This document shows positions 1 through 8,150 of a stretch of 16,524 nucleotides of DNA, piece by piece. Position numbers and translations under genes: made by a program. Under the pieces are notes generated by a model. The model ran no database searches. It was not told the DNA's origin and saw only the letters and a list, made by a program, of their open reading frames with translations. Source of the stretch: Flammeovirgaceae bacterium (GTDB lineage Bacteria; Bacteroidota; Bacteroidia; Cytophagales; Cyclobacteriaceae); contig QIDJ01000290.1 of NCBI GenBank assembly GCA_003228395.1, positions 1 to 16,524 on the forward strand, read 5' to 3'. The stretch's first letter is position 1. Each line of letters starts with the position of its first letter.

Positions 1-687
1 CTCAATAAAGAAAAAGATTATCTGCTGCATGTGGTAGCCCATGACCTTAAAAGTCCGTTGAATCAAATGGCAGGCCTGTCAAAAGTAATTCTTCTTGAAA
101 AAGAGCTATTGTCGGAAACTCAGAAAGACTGTCTTGAAAAAATCGACACGGTTTCAACAAGACTCAGCAGCATGGTGGACAAAATACTAGATATTGATGC
201 CATCGAAAAAAAGTCATATAACATGAACCTTGAAGAAACCGATCTGAGGGAAATACTCGGAGAAGCCGTAAATGATTTTGAAAATGCAGCTAAAAATAAA
301 AATATACGAATACATACAAACCTTAACGGTGGAGGCTTCAAAGTGCGTTTAGACCGGCATCATGCTATGCAGATTTTTATGAATCTGATCTCGAATGCGA
401 TCAAATTCTCACCTCCGGACAAGGAAATATTCATTAATCTTACACAAAAGGAGACGGAAGTGGTTGCTGAAATTGCGGATCAGGGCCCTGGCCTTACCTC
501 TGAAGATAAAGAGAAGGTTTTTCAGAAATTTCAAAAACTGAGCGCCCAGCCTACTGCTAATGAAGAATCCAGCGGATTAGGCCTTTCTATCGTTAAAAAA
601 TATGTGGAAGCGATGCATGGAAAGGTATGGGTTGAAAGCGAAAGCGGAGCAGGGGCCAAATTCAATGTATCGTTTCAAAAAATATAA
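1..687 (+). CDS. Sensor histidine kinase, C-terminal part (5' truncated)
   Basis: This is the kinase core of a two-component sensor, which autophosphorylates on histidine and passes the phosphate to a response regulator. The reading frame is open from base 1, so the gene starts outside the window; a GTG at 31 is internal to the HisKA domain and should not be taken as the start. Numbering from base 1, the H-box AHDLKSPL carries the phospho-acceptor His at about residue 14. It is followed by the HisKA helices, an N-box (NLISNAIKFSP, about 128-138), the G1 box DQGPGL (about 160), an FQKF F-box and a G2 box SSGLGLSI (about 190). All the HATPase_c motifs are present, so the catalytic part should be active. 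The sensory region is not visible, so the stimulus is unknown. No response regulator gene is in view. The gene ends 20 bases from the converging glycosyltransferase gene. Confidence 0.93.
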   Translation, partial: LNKEKDYLLHVVAHDLKSPLNQMAGLSKVILLEKELLSETQKDCLEKIDTVSTRLSSMVDKILDIDAIEKKSYNMNLEETDLREILGEAVNDFENAAKNKNIRIHTNLNGGGFKVRLDRHHAMQIFMNLISNAIKFSPPDKEIFINLTQKETEVVAEIADQGPGLTSEDKEKVFQKFQKLSAQPTANEESSGLGLSIVKKYVEAMHGKVWVESESGAGAKFNVSFQKI

Positions 688-707
688 TCATTCTGCCGGA
701 CAGCTGA

Positions 708-2063
708 TCAGCAGCTCCCTGAAACCGGATTTTGTTTCCATTGGGTGCTTCTATTATACACAATCAGTTCGTATAACATATATCCAAACACAACGATGTA
801 TTCACCAAAAATTAAATACAGGTTTTCACTGAATCCATCGGCTGAATAACCGGTATAAGTCAAAAATATCATCATAGACCAAACCAGTGGAAACCGGTAG
901 GATGTAAATACAGAAAAAGCAAGGACGGGTACAATATACCACGGATGCAGGGTGGTTGTAAATGAAACATAAATGAGTAAAACCCACATAAACACTTCCG
1001 GTAATTTCATTTTTCGCTTCCATTCTAAGGCTGCAAACAAACCAATAGCCATGATCGTACTAACCGCCAGCCATGGACCTGCAGATTGAATAATGTTATA
1101 CCCTTTTACCCGGTACCCCACCTCCCTGATCAGGTAATAAACCGAAGCATTAAACTCAAACTTCTGAAAATAAAGGGAGCCGCTGGACGTAAATGCGTGT
1201 ACAAGCTGTTCATTAATAAAAGGAATAAATAGTATTAGAGTCACTCCTGCCACTGCCAGTCCATACACCACGGCACGTTTTATTCCCAGTCGGGATATGA
1301 GCAAAGGCAGAAATATAAGTGGTATAAGTTTTGAGCTCACCGCCAGGCCGAAGGCTATCGCGCTCTTTAGCAACTTACGCTGATTTAGCAACAGGATTGC
1401 GAGTAAAATAAAGAAAATGACAAAAGCCTCATGATGCAGGTTGCCGGTTAATTCAAGAATCACGAGTGGGTTGAGCGCATACAACAATACGCGGTCCTTT
1501 TTAACTTTATAAACTTCAAACAGCTTTTGGATTAAAATTATTGAGCCAATATCAGCGGCGATGATAAATATGCGCATAACCAACACACTCCAAAAAATCG
1601 AATTGGTTGCAAGTAGCGCTGCCACCCATCCGGTAAACTGTGCAACCGGCGGATACATTGTATAATGTCCGGTAAAGTTAAGATTAGCATACAACGACCG
1701 ATCAATACCCGGAATACCAAATCCACGGATAGAATAAAATTCCGGGACTTCCCCGAATGGATTGATCCCGGAGGCAAGCAACCTGCCATCCCATATAAAA
1801 CGGAAAAAATCATCGGACAAAGCAGGGATCGAGAATAGCAACAGCAGTCTGAATGCAATGGCTGCAAACACGCCTGTTTTTATATCTGTTTTTAGCAGAT
1901 AATACAAGGCCATAAAACCCCCAAACAAAATAAAATAAACTGACAGCAGGACTGCTGACTCATAACGCGGAACGTAATAGCCTGCCAACACATATAAAAT
2001 GCCCGATAACGCAATAATTATATACGAAATGTATCCGGAATGCCTGGTATTATGAGTGGGCAT
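708..2063 (-). CDS. Multi-spanning GT-C-type glycosyltransferase (putative mannosyltransferase)
   Basis: The protein has 451 residues and is almost entirely hydrophobic, with roughly ten or more membrane segments. This is the architecture of GT-C enzymes, which use polyprenyl-phosphate sugars as donors on the outer face of the membrane. An acidic pair in LSDDFFRFIWDGRL (residues about 82-95) follows the early membrane helices, where GT-C enzymes keep catalytic acidic residues. It is followed by GINPF, a pattern I recognise from Bacteroidota proteins annotated as mannosyltransferases; that annotation is by similarity and the sugar is inferred. The ATG start overlaps the end of the upstream glycosyltransferase gene by 14 bases, which suggests translational coupling. 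It is the last gene of a five-gene leftward unit whose DPM1-like member could supply its lipid-linked sugar donor. Confidence 0.8.
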   Translation of the reverse strand: MPTHNTRHSGYISYIIIALSGILYVLAGYYVPRYESAVLLSVYFILFGGFMALYYLLKTDIKTGVFAAIAFRLLLLFSIPALSDDFFRFIWDGRLLASGINPFGEVPEFYSIRGFGIPGIDRSLYANLNFTGHYTMYPPVAQFTGWVAALLATNSIFWSVLVMRIFIIAADIGSIILIQKLFEVYKVKKDRVLLYALNPLVILELTGNLHHEAFVIFFILLAILLLNQRKLLKSAIAFGLAVSSKLIPLIFLPLLISRLGIKRAVVYGLAVAGVTLILFIPFINEQLVHAFTSSGSLYFQKFEFNASVYYLIREVGYRVKGYNIIQSAGPWLAVSTIMAIGLFAALEWKRKMKLPEVFMWVLLIYVSFTTTLHPWYIVPVLAFSVFTSYRFPLVWSMMIFLTYTGYSADGFSENLYLIFGEYIVVFGYMLYELIVYNRSTQWKQNPVSGSC

Positions 2064-3522
2064 GCTTTACTGAAAATACGGAATACAGGAACACCATAAT
2101 AAAGCCTGATGCCAAGAAGATGTGAAAAAATATCAGTCCGAAATCATTTATCCTCACAGCATATATAATTCCTGCAAGAAAATACATACCCAGTAACCCC
2201 TCAAAAACGGTAGTAGCAGTCAGTTTTCGTATGATATAACTGTTTTTCGTCCACGAATCCATCTTCGAGATTATGTTGAATTTGGGTGTGCGGATAAATG
2301 CGGATTTTGAGCCGGTAAGGCCTGCTAATACGGCCAACGCATTATGTAACGAAAGTCCCATGGAAACAGAAAGGAATAAGGGGAAATATTTTAGAAAATA
2401 TCCGGAATGCTTGCTTTGGCGCATATTTCTTGTCGCCACCCAGTAAAAGAAACCAATGCTGAAAAATCCAATCAAAAATACCGACCCGATGTTGAAAAGC
2501 GCTTTAACTTCCGGATGGCTGTGCTTGATATACAACATGGGTACGCTTAAAACGGCGGCTACAAGCAGGGGTATAAACACCGAACTGTTGAGCAAATGAA
2601 ATATGGCATGAATTTTAGTTGTTTTACTTGCCGCCATATGCAGCACCCTGCCAAGATTTTTTACAGCGGTTTCCGCAGCTCCTTTGTTCCATCTGTATTG
2701 CTGGGTTTTAATGGCGGTCATAATTACCGGCAACTCCGCCGGTGAAACAACCTCCTCGAGGTATTTGAATTTCCAGCCTTTCATCTGGGCACGGTAGCTG
2801 AGGTCGAGGTCTTCAGTAAGTGTGTCGGCCGACCATCCTCCGGCATCGATGATGCACTTTTTCAGCCATACTCCGGCGGTGCCATTAAAATTTATAAAAC
2901 TTCCTGCATGAGAGCGACCGGTTTGTTCCACGGTAAAATGCGCGTCGAGGCCAAAAGCCTGCAGTTTGGTAAGTAACGAATAGTCATCGTTTATATGCCC
3001 CCACCGGGTCTGAACCATCCCTGTTTCAGGATCGTGAAAGTAAGGAACCGTATGCAACAAAAAATCAGGATCCGGCATAAAATCTGCATCAAACACTGCC
3101 ACCAACTCCCCTTTCGCACGGGTAAGCCCATATTTAAGGGCTCCTGCTTTAAATCCCGTGCGGTTGGTACGGTGTACATGAACTATATCCAGTCCTTTGC
3201 CGGCGTATTCAGCAACTTTTGATTTAATGATCTCATACGTTTCATCCGTGCTGTCATCCAGTACCTGTATTTCAAGCTTATCATTGGGGTAATTAAGCTT
3301 CGAAACCGAATCAATAAGGCGTGCAGCCACATATTTTTCATTGTAAACAGGCAACTGCACCGTTACACATGGAAGATCGGCATCAGATAATACTGCGGAT
3401 CGCGTACGCGATTCTACTTTTTTTGACTTCAGGTAGTTCCATGTAAGGTGTAGCTGTCCAAGACTGAATATAAATATCATCAGCAAGGAAATTGAATAAA
3501 TAAAGATGATAATATATTCCAT
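2050..3522 (-). CDS. Processive family 2 glycosyltransferase, CslA/cellulose-synthase-like
   Basis: This 490-residue membrane glycosyltransferase shows the full motif set of processive beta-glycan synthases. An N-terminal membrane helix (about 4-24) is followed by a cytoplasmic GT-A domain with QLPVYNE (about 56-62), VLDDSTDET (about 87-95), the metal-binding DAD (145-147), TEDLD (236-240, catalytic base region) and QQYRW (274-278, the QxxRW acceptor-site motif). About four or five membrane segments follow (about 306-480). The layout resembles plant CslA (beta-mannan synthase) and bacterial relatives that use a nucleotide sugar such as GDP-mannose or UDP-glucose; the sugar cannot be read from the sequence. 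I see no PilZ domain, so control by cyclic-di-GMP is not indicated. It lies 5 bases after the DPM1-like gene and overlaps the GT-C gene by 14 bases. Confidence 0.87.
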   Translation of the reverse strand: MEYIIIFIYSISLLMIFIFSLGQLHLTWNYLKSKKVESRTRSAVLSDADLPCVTVQLPVYNEKYVAARLIDSVSKLNYPNDKLEIQVLDDSTDETYEIIKSKVAEYAGKGLDIVHVHRTNRTGFKAGALKYGLTRAKGELVAVFDADFMPDPDFLLHTVPYFHDPETGMVQTRWGHINDDYSLLTKLQAFGLDAHFTVEQTGRSHAGSFINFNGTAGVWLKKCIIDAGGWSADTLTEDLDLSYRAQMKGWKFKYLEEVVSPAELPVIMTAIKTQQYRWNKGAAETAVKNLGRVLHMAASKTTKIHAIFHLLNSSVFIPLLVAAVLSVPMLYIKHSHPEVKALFNIGSVFLIGFFSIGFFYWVATRNMRQSKHSGYFLKYFPLFLSVSMGLSLHNALAVLAGLTGSKSAFIRTPKFNIISKMDSWTKNSYIIRKLTATTVFEGLLGMYFLAGIIYAVRINDFGLIFFHIFLASGFIMVFLYSVFSVKHAHS

Positions 3523-3527
3523 ACCTG

Positions 3528-4217
3528 TCAGAGATGTTTAAATATAGTCCAGAGAATTTTATATCCTGCCATAAATGTACCTTTAACCGTACCTGACACT
3601 TTTGAAAATCCAATCCTTTTGCGGTAGGTTACAGGCACTTCAATATTTCTCAAACCCATTCGGGCGGCCTTGAGTTGCATTTCTACAGTCCATCCATACG
3701 TTTTGTCCTGCATATCCATTTGTATAAGCTTTTCAAACCTAATGGCACGGAAAGGGCCCAGATCTGAAAACCGTTCGTTAAAAAACAGCCGGATCAGAAA
3801 GGTAGCAAGCCAGTTTCCGAATACCTGAGGAGCAGTCATGGAGCCGCTTTCCCGATTGCCCAGCGCCCTGGAGCCAATTACCATATCCACATTTTCGTTT
3901 CTTATTGGCTGTAACAGCATTTCCATCTCTTCAGGATAATCTGAATAATCTGCATCCAAAAATACAATAATTTCAGGTGGAATTTCCTGTTGTTTCAGGT
4001 ATTCAATTGCTTTAAGACAAGCATATCCGTAACCCCGTTTTTTTTCATATAATACAGTAGCTCCACATGCCCCGGCATTTTCAGACGTCCGGTCGGTAGA
4101 GCCATTATCAACTACAATTACCTCCTCCACCAAAGATGTTGGTATTTCTTTCAACACATGGCAAATGGCGTTCTGCTCGTTTAAGGCAGGAATAATTACC
4201 GCCACTCCTGATTGCAT
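3528..4217 (-). CDS. Family 2 glycosyltransferase, DPM1-like (polyprenyl-phosphate sugar synthase type)
   Basis: This 229-residue protein is a single GT-A domain. It begins with VAVIIPALNEQNAI, then VVDNGSTDRT (about 35-44) and the metal-binding FLDADYSD (DAD at 88-90), MVIGSRALG (about 112-120) and SDLGPFRAIR (about 151-160). A C-terminal KVSGT motif is typical of enzymes that transfer a hexose from a nucleotide sugar to dolichyl or undecaprenyl phosphate. No long C-terminal membrane domain is present, unlike the ArnC or GtrB types, so it is probably a peripheral membrane enzyme. It probably makes the polyprenyl-phosphate sugar used by the GT-C protein encoded two genes downstream; that link rests on gene order and family knowledge. 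The gene starts 22 bases after the polyferredoxin stop and ends 5 bases before the CslA-like gene. Confidence 0.87.
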   Translation of the reverse strand: MQSGVAVIIPALNEQNAICHVLKEIPTSLVEEVIVVDNGSTDRTSENAGACGATVLYEKKRGYGYACLKAIEYLKQQEIPPEIIVFLDADYSDYPEEMEMLLQPIRNENVDMVIGSRALGNRESGSMTAPQVFGNWLATFLIRLFFNERFSDLGPFRAIRFEKLIQMDMQDKTYGWTVEMQLKAARMGLRNIEVPVTYRKRIGFSKVSGTVKGTFMAGYKILWTIFKHL

Positions 4218-4239
4218 ATTCGTTTAGTCAAAAAATCTT

Positions 4240-6039
4240 TTACCGTGAATCCAATAAACTTTCATTACCCAATAACACCGGTTTTCCAAAGCGGCCTTTT
4301 TCATTTCCTGTTTCAAGTTTTAATACACCCCGCGGACAAACCGCCGAGCATATGCCACACCCCACACAAGACGAACGGATGATATTCTGGCCTCTCTGTG
4401 CATACCAGCGTACATCAATACCCATCTCACAATAAGTTGAGCAATTGCCGCAGGAAATGCACTGGCCACCATTGGTTGTAATTCTGAACCGTGATTTGAA
4501 CCGCTGAACAATACCCAGGTAAGCGGCAAGCGGACAGCCAAACCTGCACCATACCCTGTTGCCCATCAGCGGGTAAAATCCGGTGCCGACTACGCCTGCA
4601 AAAGCCGCCCCGATCCAGAAACCATATGCCTCCCTGACTGAATAGGTATTTAGTCCGGCAAATTGGCTGCTTCCGGACCAGTAAGTATAAAGCACACCTG
4701 CCGTCATAACCACCGCAAAAACCAGCACACTATAGATGATCACCCTTTCCGTTTTCCATGCCCGCAATGACTTGTCAGATAGCTGGCGAAAAGGATCGCC
4801 CAATGTTTCGGCAAGCCCTCCGCAACCACAAACCCAGGAGCAATACCACCGTTTCCCAAAGAAATACACCATTACAGGTACGCCGATAATAATAAGCGAG
4901 ATACCCCACCCCAGCATAAAAATTCCTAACGTGCCGCTATCGAGCAGCTGGTTCAGTGAATTGTCAAAGAAAAAATCGTAATCAAGGGGCCAGATATTTT
5001 TAAAATCAAAGTACGGTTTGTTGAGTCTGAGTAGAATTTCAGGAATGAGGAATGCAAATGCCGTTTGAAAAAACATAACCGACCCGGTGCGCATCTGCTG
5101 GTAGGGATTGCCCCTGTATTTTATCATCATCCTTACACCCATAACCAGAATAGCAAGTGTATAAATGAAACCGTACAGAAAAAACCTGCCTGCTTCCAAT
5201 CCTTTCAGTGACATGCTTACCGGGTCAACCATTATAATCCAGTTGGTCATATACTCCGGCTGATAATACAGCAGAATATAAAATATGATCAGAAATGAAC
5301 CGGTAAGTATTCCCAGCCACCCCCGGTTGGTCATCTGATTGTTGAAAATATGATTGTTTTTTATTCCCGGAAGTTCCTTAATGCCAGGTAACAGGTAAAG
5401 AACCGCACCGATAATACATAACCCGTAGGTGAGTAAAATAAATAGTATCGGATGGTCACGAACAGGCCCGACTGATGCCGCTTTGGTCAGGGCATACTTT
5501 AAGTCTTTCGTCCTATAGCGGTCAAATCCTTTCTTTCCTGCAATCTCATAGTGGCTGATGTCATCAGATATCCCTGATAAAACTCCTTTCATGTCTGTTT
5601 CGGAATCAAACACACGGCCGTCGAGCCAGCTTCCGTAGGCTTTGAATGATTCGCGTTTAAACACTGCCTCCCGACTGCTGCCTTCAAATACGCTGTCAAT
5701 GGAGCTTAACGAAAATTTCAGTTCCCTGCTTATGCTGATTATGTTATCGAGGTCAGCATCTTTAATTGAATACGTTTCAAGTTGAATTATATTTACCCTT
5801 GCCATGGCATCGGATACTCTTTTAATATAGCTGATATTCCAACTTATAATTTTCCCTTCCTCCGGTTCCATCACTTTTTTCAGCAACATATTCTGCTCAG
5901 TTTCATAAACATGTATGTCAACTGTTTCGGGTGTGTATGAATATTTTGCCAGAAAAAAAGAAGCCAGAAAAATAATGATTCCGGTAATAAACACAATCAA
6001 TCCGGTTTTTCTGATGTATTCCATATTTGAGTGAACCAT
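4240..6039 (-). CDS. Membrane polyferredoxin, NosR/NapH/CcoG-like 4Fe-4S protein
   Basis: This membrane protein of about 599 residues combines electron-transfer clusters with about eight membrane helices. After helix 1 (about 12-32) comes a soluble region of about 160 residues, probably periplasmic, which lacks the S/T-G-A-T flavinylation motif of NosR/RnfG proteins. Five or six more helices precede WYCSWVCGCGG (Cys 400, 404, 406); after two further helices comes WCRFGCP (Cys 498, 502). Two ferredoxin-type sites then follow: Cys 527/530/533/537, ending CE instead of the usual CP, and Cys 558/561/564/568, ending CP. This matches proteins that relay electrons between a cytoplasmic donor and a membrane or periplasmic acceptor. 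The upstream FAD oxidoreductase is the obvious donor candidate; the acceptor is unknown. The start is uncertain: ATG at 6039 is chosen, with GTG at 6057 (8-base overlap with the upstream gene) and ATG at 6024 as alternatives. Confidence 0.85.
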   Translation of the reverse strand: MVHSNMEYIRKTGLIVFITGIIIFLASFFLAKYSYTPETVDIHVYETEQNMLLKKVMEPEEGKIISWNISYIKRVSDAMARVNIIQLETYSIKDADLDNIISISRELKFSLSSIDSVFEGSSREAVFKRESFKAYGSWLDGRVFDSETDMKGVLSGISDDISHYEIAGKKGFDRYRTKDLKYALTKAASVGPVRDHPILFILLTYGLCIIGAVLYLLPGIKELPGIKNNHIFNNQMTNRGWLGILTGSFLIIFYILLYYQPEYMTNWIIMVDPVSMSLKGLEAGRFFLYGFIYTLAILVMGVRMMIKYRGNPYQQMRTGSVMFFQTAFAFLIPEILLRLNKPYFDFKNIWPLDYDFFFDNSLNQLLDSGTLGIFMLGWGISLIIIGVPVMVYFFGKRWYCSWVCGCGGLAETLGDPFRQLSDKSLRAWKTERVIIYSVLVFAVVMTAGVLYTYWSGSSQFAGLNTYSVREAYGFWIGAAFAGVVGTGFYPLMGNRVWCRFGCPLAAYLGIVQRFKSRFRITTNGGQCISCGNCSTYCEMGIDVRWYAQRGQNIIRSSCVGCGICSAVCPRGVLKLETGNEKGRFGKPVLLGNESLLDSR

Positions 6040-6049
6040 TGAAATTACA

Positions 6050-7387
6050 TTAACCACCTATAAGTTTCGACAACATGCCCTGTTTTTCCGTTAAAACCAC
6101 CTCCGGGCCAAAACCTGCTTCATTAAATTGCTTCAGTATTTCATACTCGGATTTTAAATAAAACTCCGGATTGAAATCAACCTCCGCCAGGTGTTCCATT
6201 ACATAAAATATCGTACGATTTTCTTTGAGCCAGCGGTCGCATACCTCATGGCGCATGCGCAATCCAAAAACATTGATTCCTTTCAGTATATGTGTTTCTT
6301 TTTCAAATACCAGTTTCAGGCATTTTGTTCCGGAGGCATCCTCCCAATAAAATTTATCTTCACCTGCCAGAAGCACGTTGCCTGCATTGCCATAGGTCTG
6401 GTATTCGATATCAAAAAATTTTGCCGAATTAAACCATTTGCCAGGCTTGTAGGCTGTTTCATACCCTGAAACGGTATGGGCAACGGTCTCTCCCATCATC
6501 CGTCCAACATACCAAACCGCCTCAACAGATCTTCTTCCTTCCCCGGGTATCCTCATTTCAACACAGTCTCCGATCGCATATATATCTTCTACGCTGGTTT
6601 TAAGATACGGATCCACCAGAATGCCCCTGCCGGTTTCCACCGGAGTACCTTCAAGAAGCTTAATATTCGGTTTTACACCTGCCGTGAGGCCTACAAACTC
6701 ACATTCCAAGATTTCTCCATGGTTTGTTTTAACCGCTTTAACCCGGCCATTATCATCGCCAATGATTTCCTGCAGTTCGGTTTCCAGTTTAAGTTCCACT
6801 CCATGCGACCTGATATGGCGGCTTATCAGCTGAGATTCTTCTTCAGGCAGTACATTCTGCCAGTAGCCTTTTTCTCTTACAAGAAATGTTACTTCCACGC
6901 CCCTGGTCATCAGCATCTCGGCCATTTCCACACCAATCAATCCGCCACCGGTGATCACGGCATGTTTTACATTTTTTACATTCTGCTCCATCAATTCCAT
7001 ATCCTGATAGCTGTACAATCCCTGTACGCCTTTCAGGTCCTGGCCGGGCCACCCGTACGTGCTGGTAACCGAGCCCAGGGCAAGGATCAATATGTCGTAA
7101 TCAATCGGTTGGTTTTCTGACAAATGAAGTTTTTTATCCGAAACTGCTATTTTGTTTACCCGGGCATTGATGAGATTTATTTTATTCTTCTCCCAGAACC
7201 AGTCTTCATATGGCTTGATATGTTCAAATTTCATGTGCCCCATAAACACATACATCAAGGCCGTGCGCGAAAAGAAATAATCCGTTTCTGCACTTATTAC
7301 AGTGATTTCGAAGTCGCTCAGCTTACGGATATGCCTTGCTGCCGTTATACCTGAAATACCGTTACCAATGATTACAACATGCTTCAT
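6050..7387 (-). CDS. NAD(P)/FAD-dependent pyridine nucleotide-disulfide-type oxidoreductase
   Basis: This 445-residue flavoprotein has a two-dinucleotide-binding fold. The N-terminal FAD motif VVIIGNGISGITAARHI has GxGxxG at residues 8-13. The NAD(P)H motif ITGGGLIGVEMAE is at about 145-157 and the second FAD contact IYAIGDC at about 269-275. No CxxxxC redox disulfide is present near the flavin (the region around residue 40 reads FFSRTALMYVF). It therefore resembles ferredoxin/rubredoxin reductases or the N-terminal part of NirB more than a disulfide reductase. It probably oxidises NAD(P)H and reduces a protein partner, most plausibly the polyferredoxin encoded next. The ATG at 7387 is preferred because the GxGxxG motif then lies at the usual distance; an in-frame TTG at 7417 would add ten residues. 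It is the first gene of the leftward unit, 135 bases from divergent crcB. Confidence 0.88.
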   Translation of the reverse strand: MKHVVIIGNGISGITAARHIRKLSDFEITVISAETDYFFSRTALMYVFMGHMKFEHIKPYEDWFWEKNKINLINARVNKIAVSDKKLHLSENQPIDYDILILALGSVTSTYGWPGQDLKGVQGLYSYQDMELMEQNVKNVKHAVITGGGLIGVEMAEMLMTRGVEVTFLVREKGYWQNVLPEEESQLISRHIRSHGVELKLETELQEIIGDDNGRVKAVKTNHGEILECEFVGLTAGVKPNIKLLEGTPVETGRGILVDPYLKTSVEDIYAIGDCVEMRIPGEGRRSVEAVWYVGRMMGETVAHTVSGYETAYKPGKWFNSAKFFDIEYQTYGNAGNVLLAGEDKFYWEDASGTKCLKLVFEKETHILKGINVFGLRMRHEVCDRWLKENRTIFYVMEHLAEVDFNPEFYLKSEYEILKQFNEAGFGPEVVLTEKQGMLSKLIGG

Positions 7388-7522
7388 TTTTCGGATGGAT
7401 GTTACTAAAATGTCCAACTATTTTATTAAAGACAATATTACATTTTAATTGGTTCAAACCGGAATGAAAATCGTTCAGAATTATTTGCGCTGATTTTTGA
7501 ATGAATGCACGTATAATTGCAA

Positions 7523-7894
7523 ATGCTTAAAATTTTATACGTCGGACTGGGTGGGTTTGCAGGCGCCGTGGCACGGTATTTTATTCAGACACACCTGCCC
7601 CACCGGCCGGGAAGTTATCCATGGGGTACTTTTTTGGTGAATATCGCCGGATGCCTGCTGATCGGGATCATTTATGGCATTGCTGAAAAAAACAAAGTCA
7701 TGACCCATGAGCTGAGATTGTTGCTGGTCATCGGATTTTGTGGCAGTTTCACCACTTTTTCAACTTTTGCTGCAGAGAACCTGAACCTGCTTCAGTTGGG
7801 AAATTATTTGAATGTGGCTGTCAACATTATTCTGAGTGTTGTATTAGGATTAGCAGCAGTTTATACCGGAATATTCTTTACACGGGGATATTAA
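7523..7894 (+). CDS. crcB: Fluoride ion channel CrcB/Fluc
   Basis: This 123-residue protein with four membrane segments belongs to the Fluc family of dual-topology dimeric channels, which export fluoride and protect the cell from it. Family signatures are clear. GGFAGAVARY is at about residues 10-19, and WGTFLVNIAGCLLIG in the second helix includes the conserved Asn. GFCGSFTTFSTF in the third helix contains the Phe/Thr/Ser residues that line the pore and the central sodium site. The length is normal for the family. The ATG at 7523 gives the usual short N-terminus; a TTG at 7517 would add two residues. It stands alone, divergent from the redox/glycosyltransferase unit. I looked for a fluoride riboswitch in the leader and did not recognise one, so its regulation is open. 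Confidence 0.95.
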   Translation: MLKILYVGLGGFAGAVARYFIQTHLPHRPGSYPWGTFLVNIAGCLLIGIIYGIAEKNKVMTHELRLLLVIGFCGSFTTFSTFAAENLNLLQLGNYLNVAVNIILSVVLGLAAVYTGIFFTRGY

Positions 7895-8080
7895 TCATAT
7901 ACTGAAATCACACTACTATAAAAAGGTTATACTATTTCTAATGATTGAATGATTGAATGCGTAAATATTTTTTTTGTTCGTTATGAGTATCTCAATTCCA
8001 ATCATTCTTCTCTATAAACTTTTATTTTAGCATTCGGGTATAAATCCATCTCTTATATAATTTCGATAAAGCCGATTTTA
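7895..8080. other. Intergenic region with an imperfect inverted repeat
   Basis: This AT-rich spacer lies between crcB and the convergent beta-barrel gene. It contains an 8-base unit ATGATTGA repeated directly twice (7941-7956). GAATGATTGAAT (7947-7958) is matched by ATTCCAATCATTC (7995-8007), which is its reverse complement apart from one inserted base, with a 36-base loop holding a run of eight T. No open reading frame of family quality, tRNA or convincing crcB terminator is visible. The function is unknown. Confidence 0.4.
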
Positions 8081-8112
8081 TAAAAAGTCAGGCCGTATGT
8101 GAGTACGACCTG
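8081..8112 (-). terminator. Rho-independent terminator of the beta-barrel gene
   Basis: Read on the minus strand, a 9-bp stem is formed by 8112-8104 and 8097-8089, with a 6-base loop and a single G-U wobble. It is followed at once by AC and a run of five T. It lies 39 bases after the stop codon of the leftward gene. On the plus strand the same stem would carry a C-A mismatch and no T run, so the signal works only leftward. Confidence 0.8.
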
Positions 8113-8150
8113 TAATATATTTCTTATTGATATCCGGCAGGGTGGCAGGG

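Noticed and set aside
703..712. Perfect palindrome GCTGATCAGC between the convergent histidine kinase and GT-C genes
   Set aside because: It overlaps the GT-C stop codon, has no loop and no T run on either strand, so it is not supported as a terminator.
6476..7120. Rightward 214-residue open frame opposite the FAD oxidoreductase
   Set aside because: It is antisense to a gene with full FAD and NAD(P) motifs, has low-complexity composition and no family signature.
7433..7458. TAATATTG with an upstream TTTG on the minus strand as promoter of the five-gene unit
   Set aside because: The -7 element has one mismatch and the spacer is 14 bases, too short for the Bacteroidota consensus; it is only a weak candidate.
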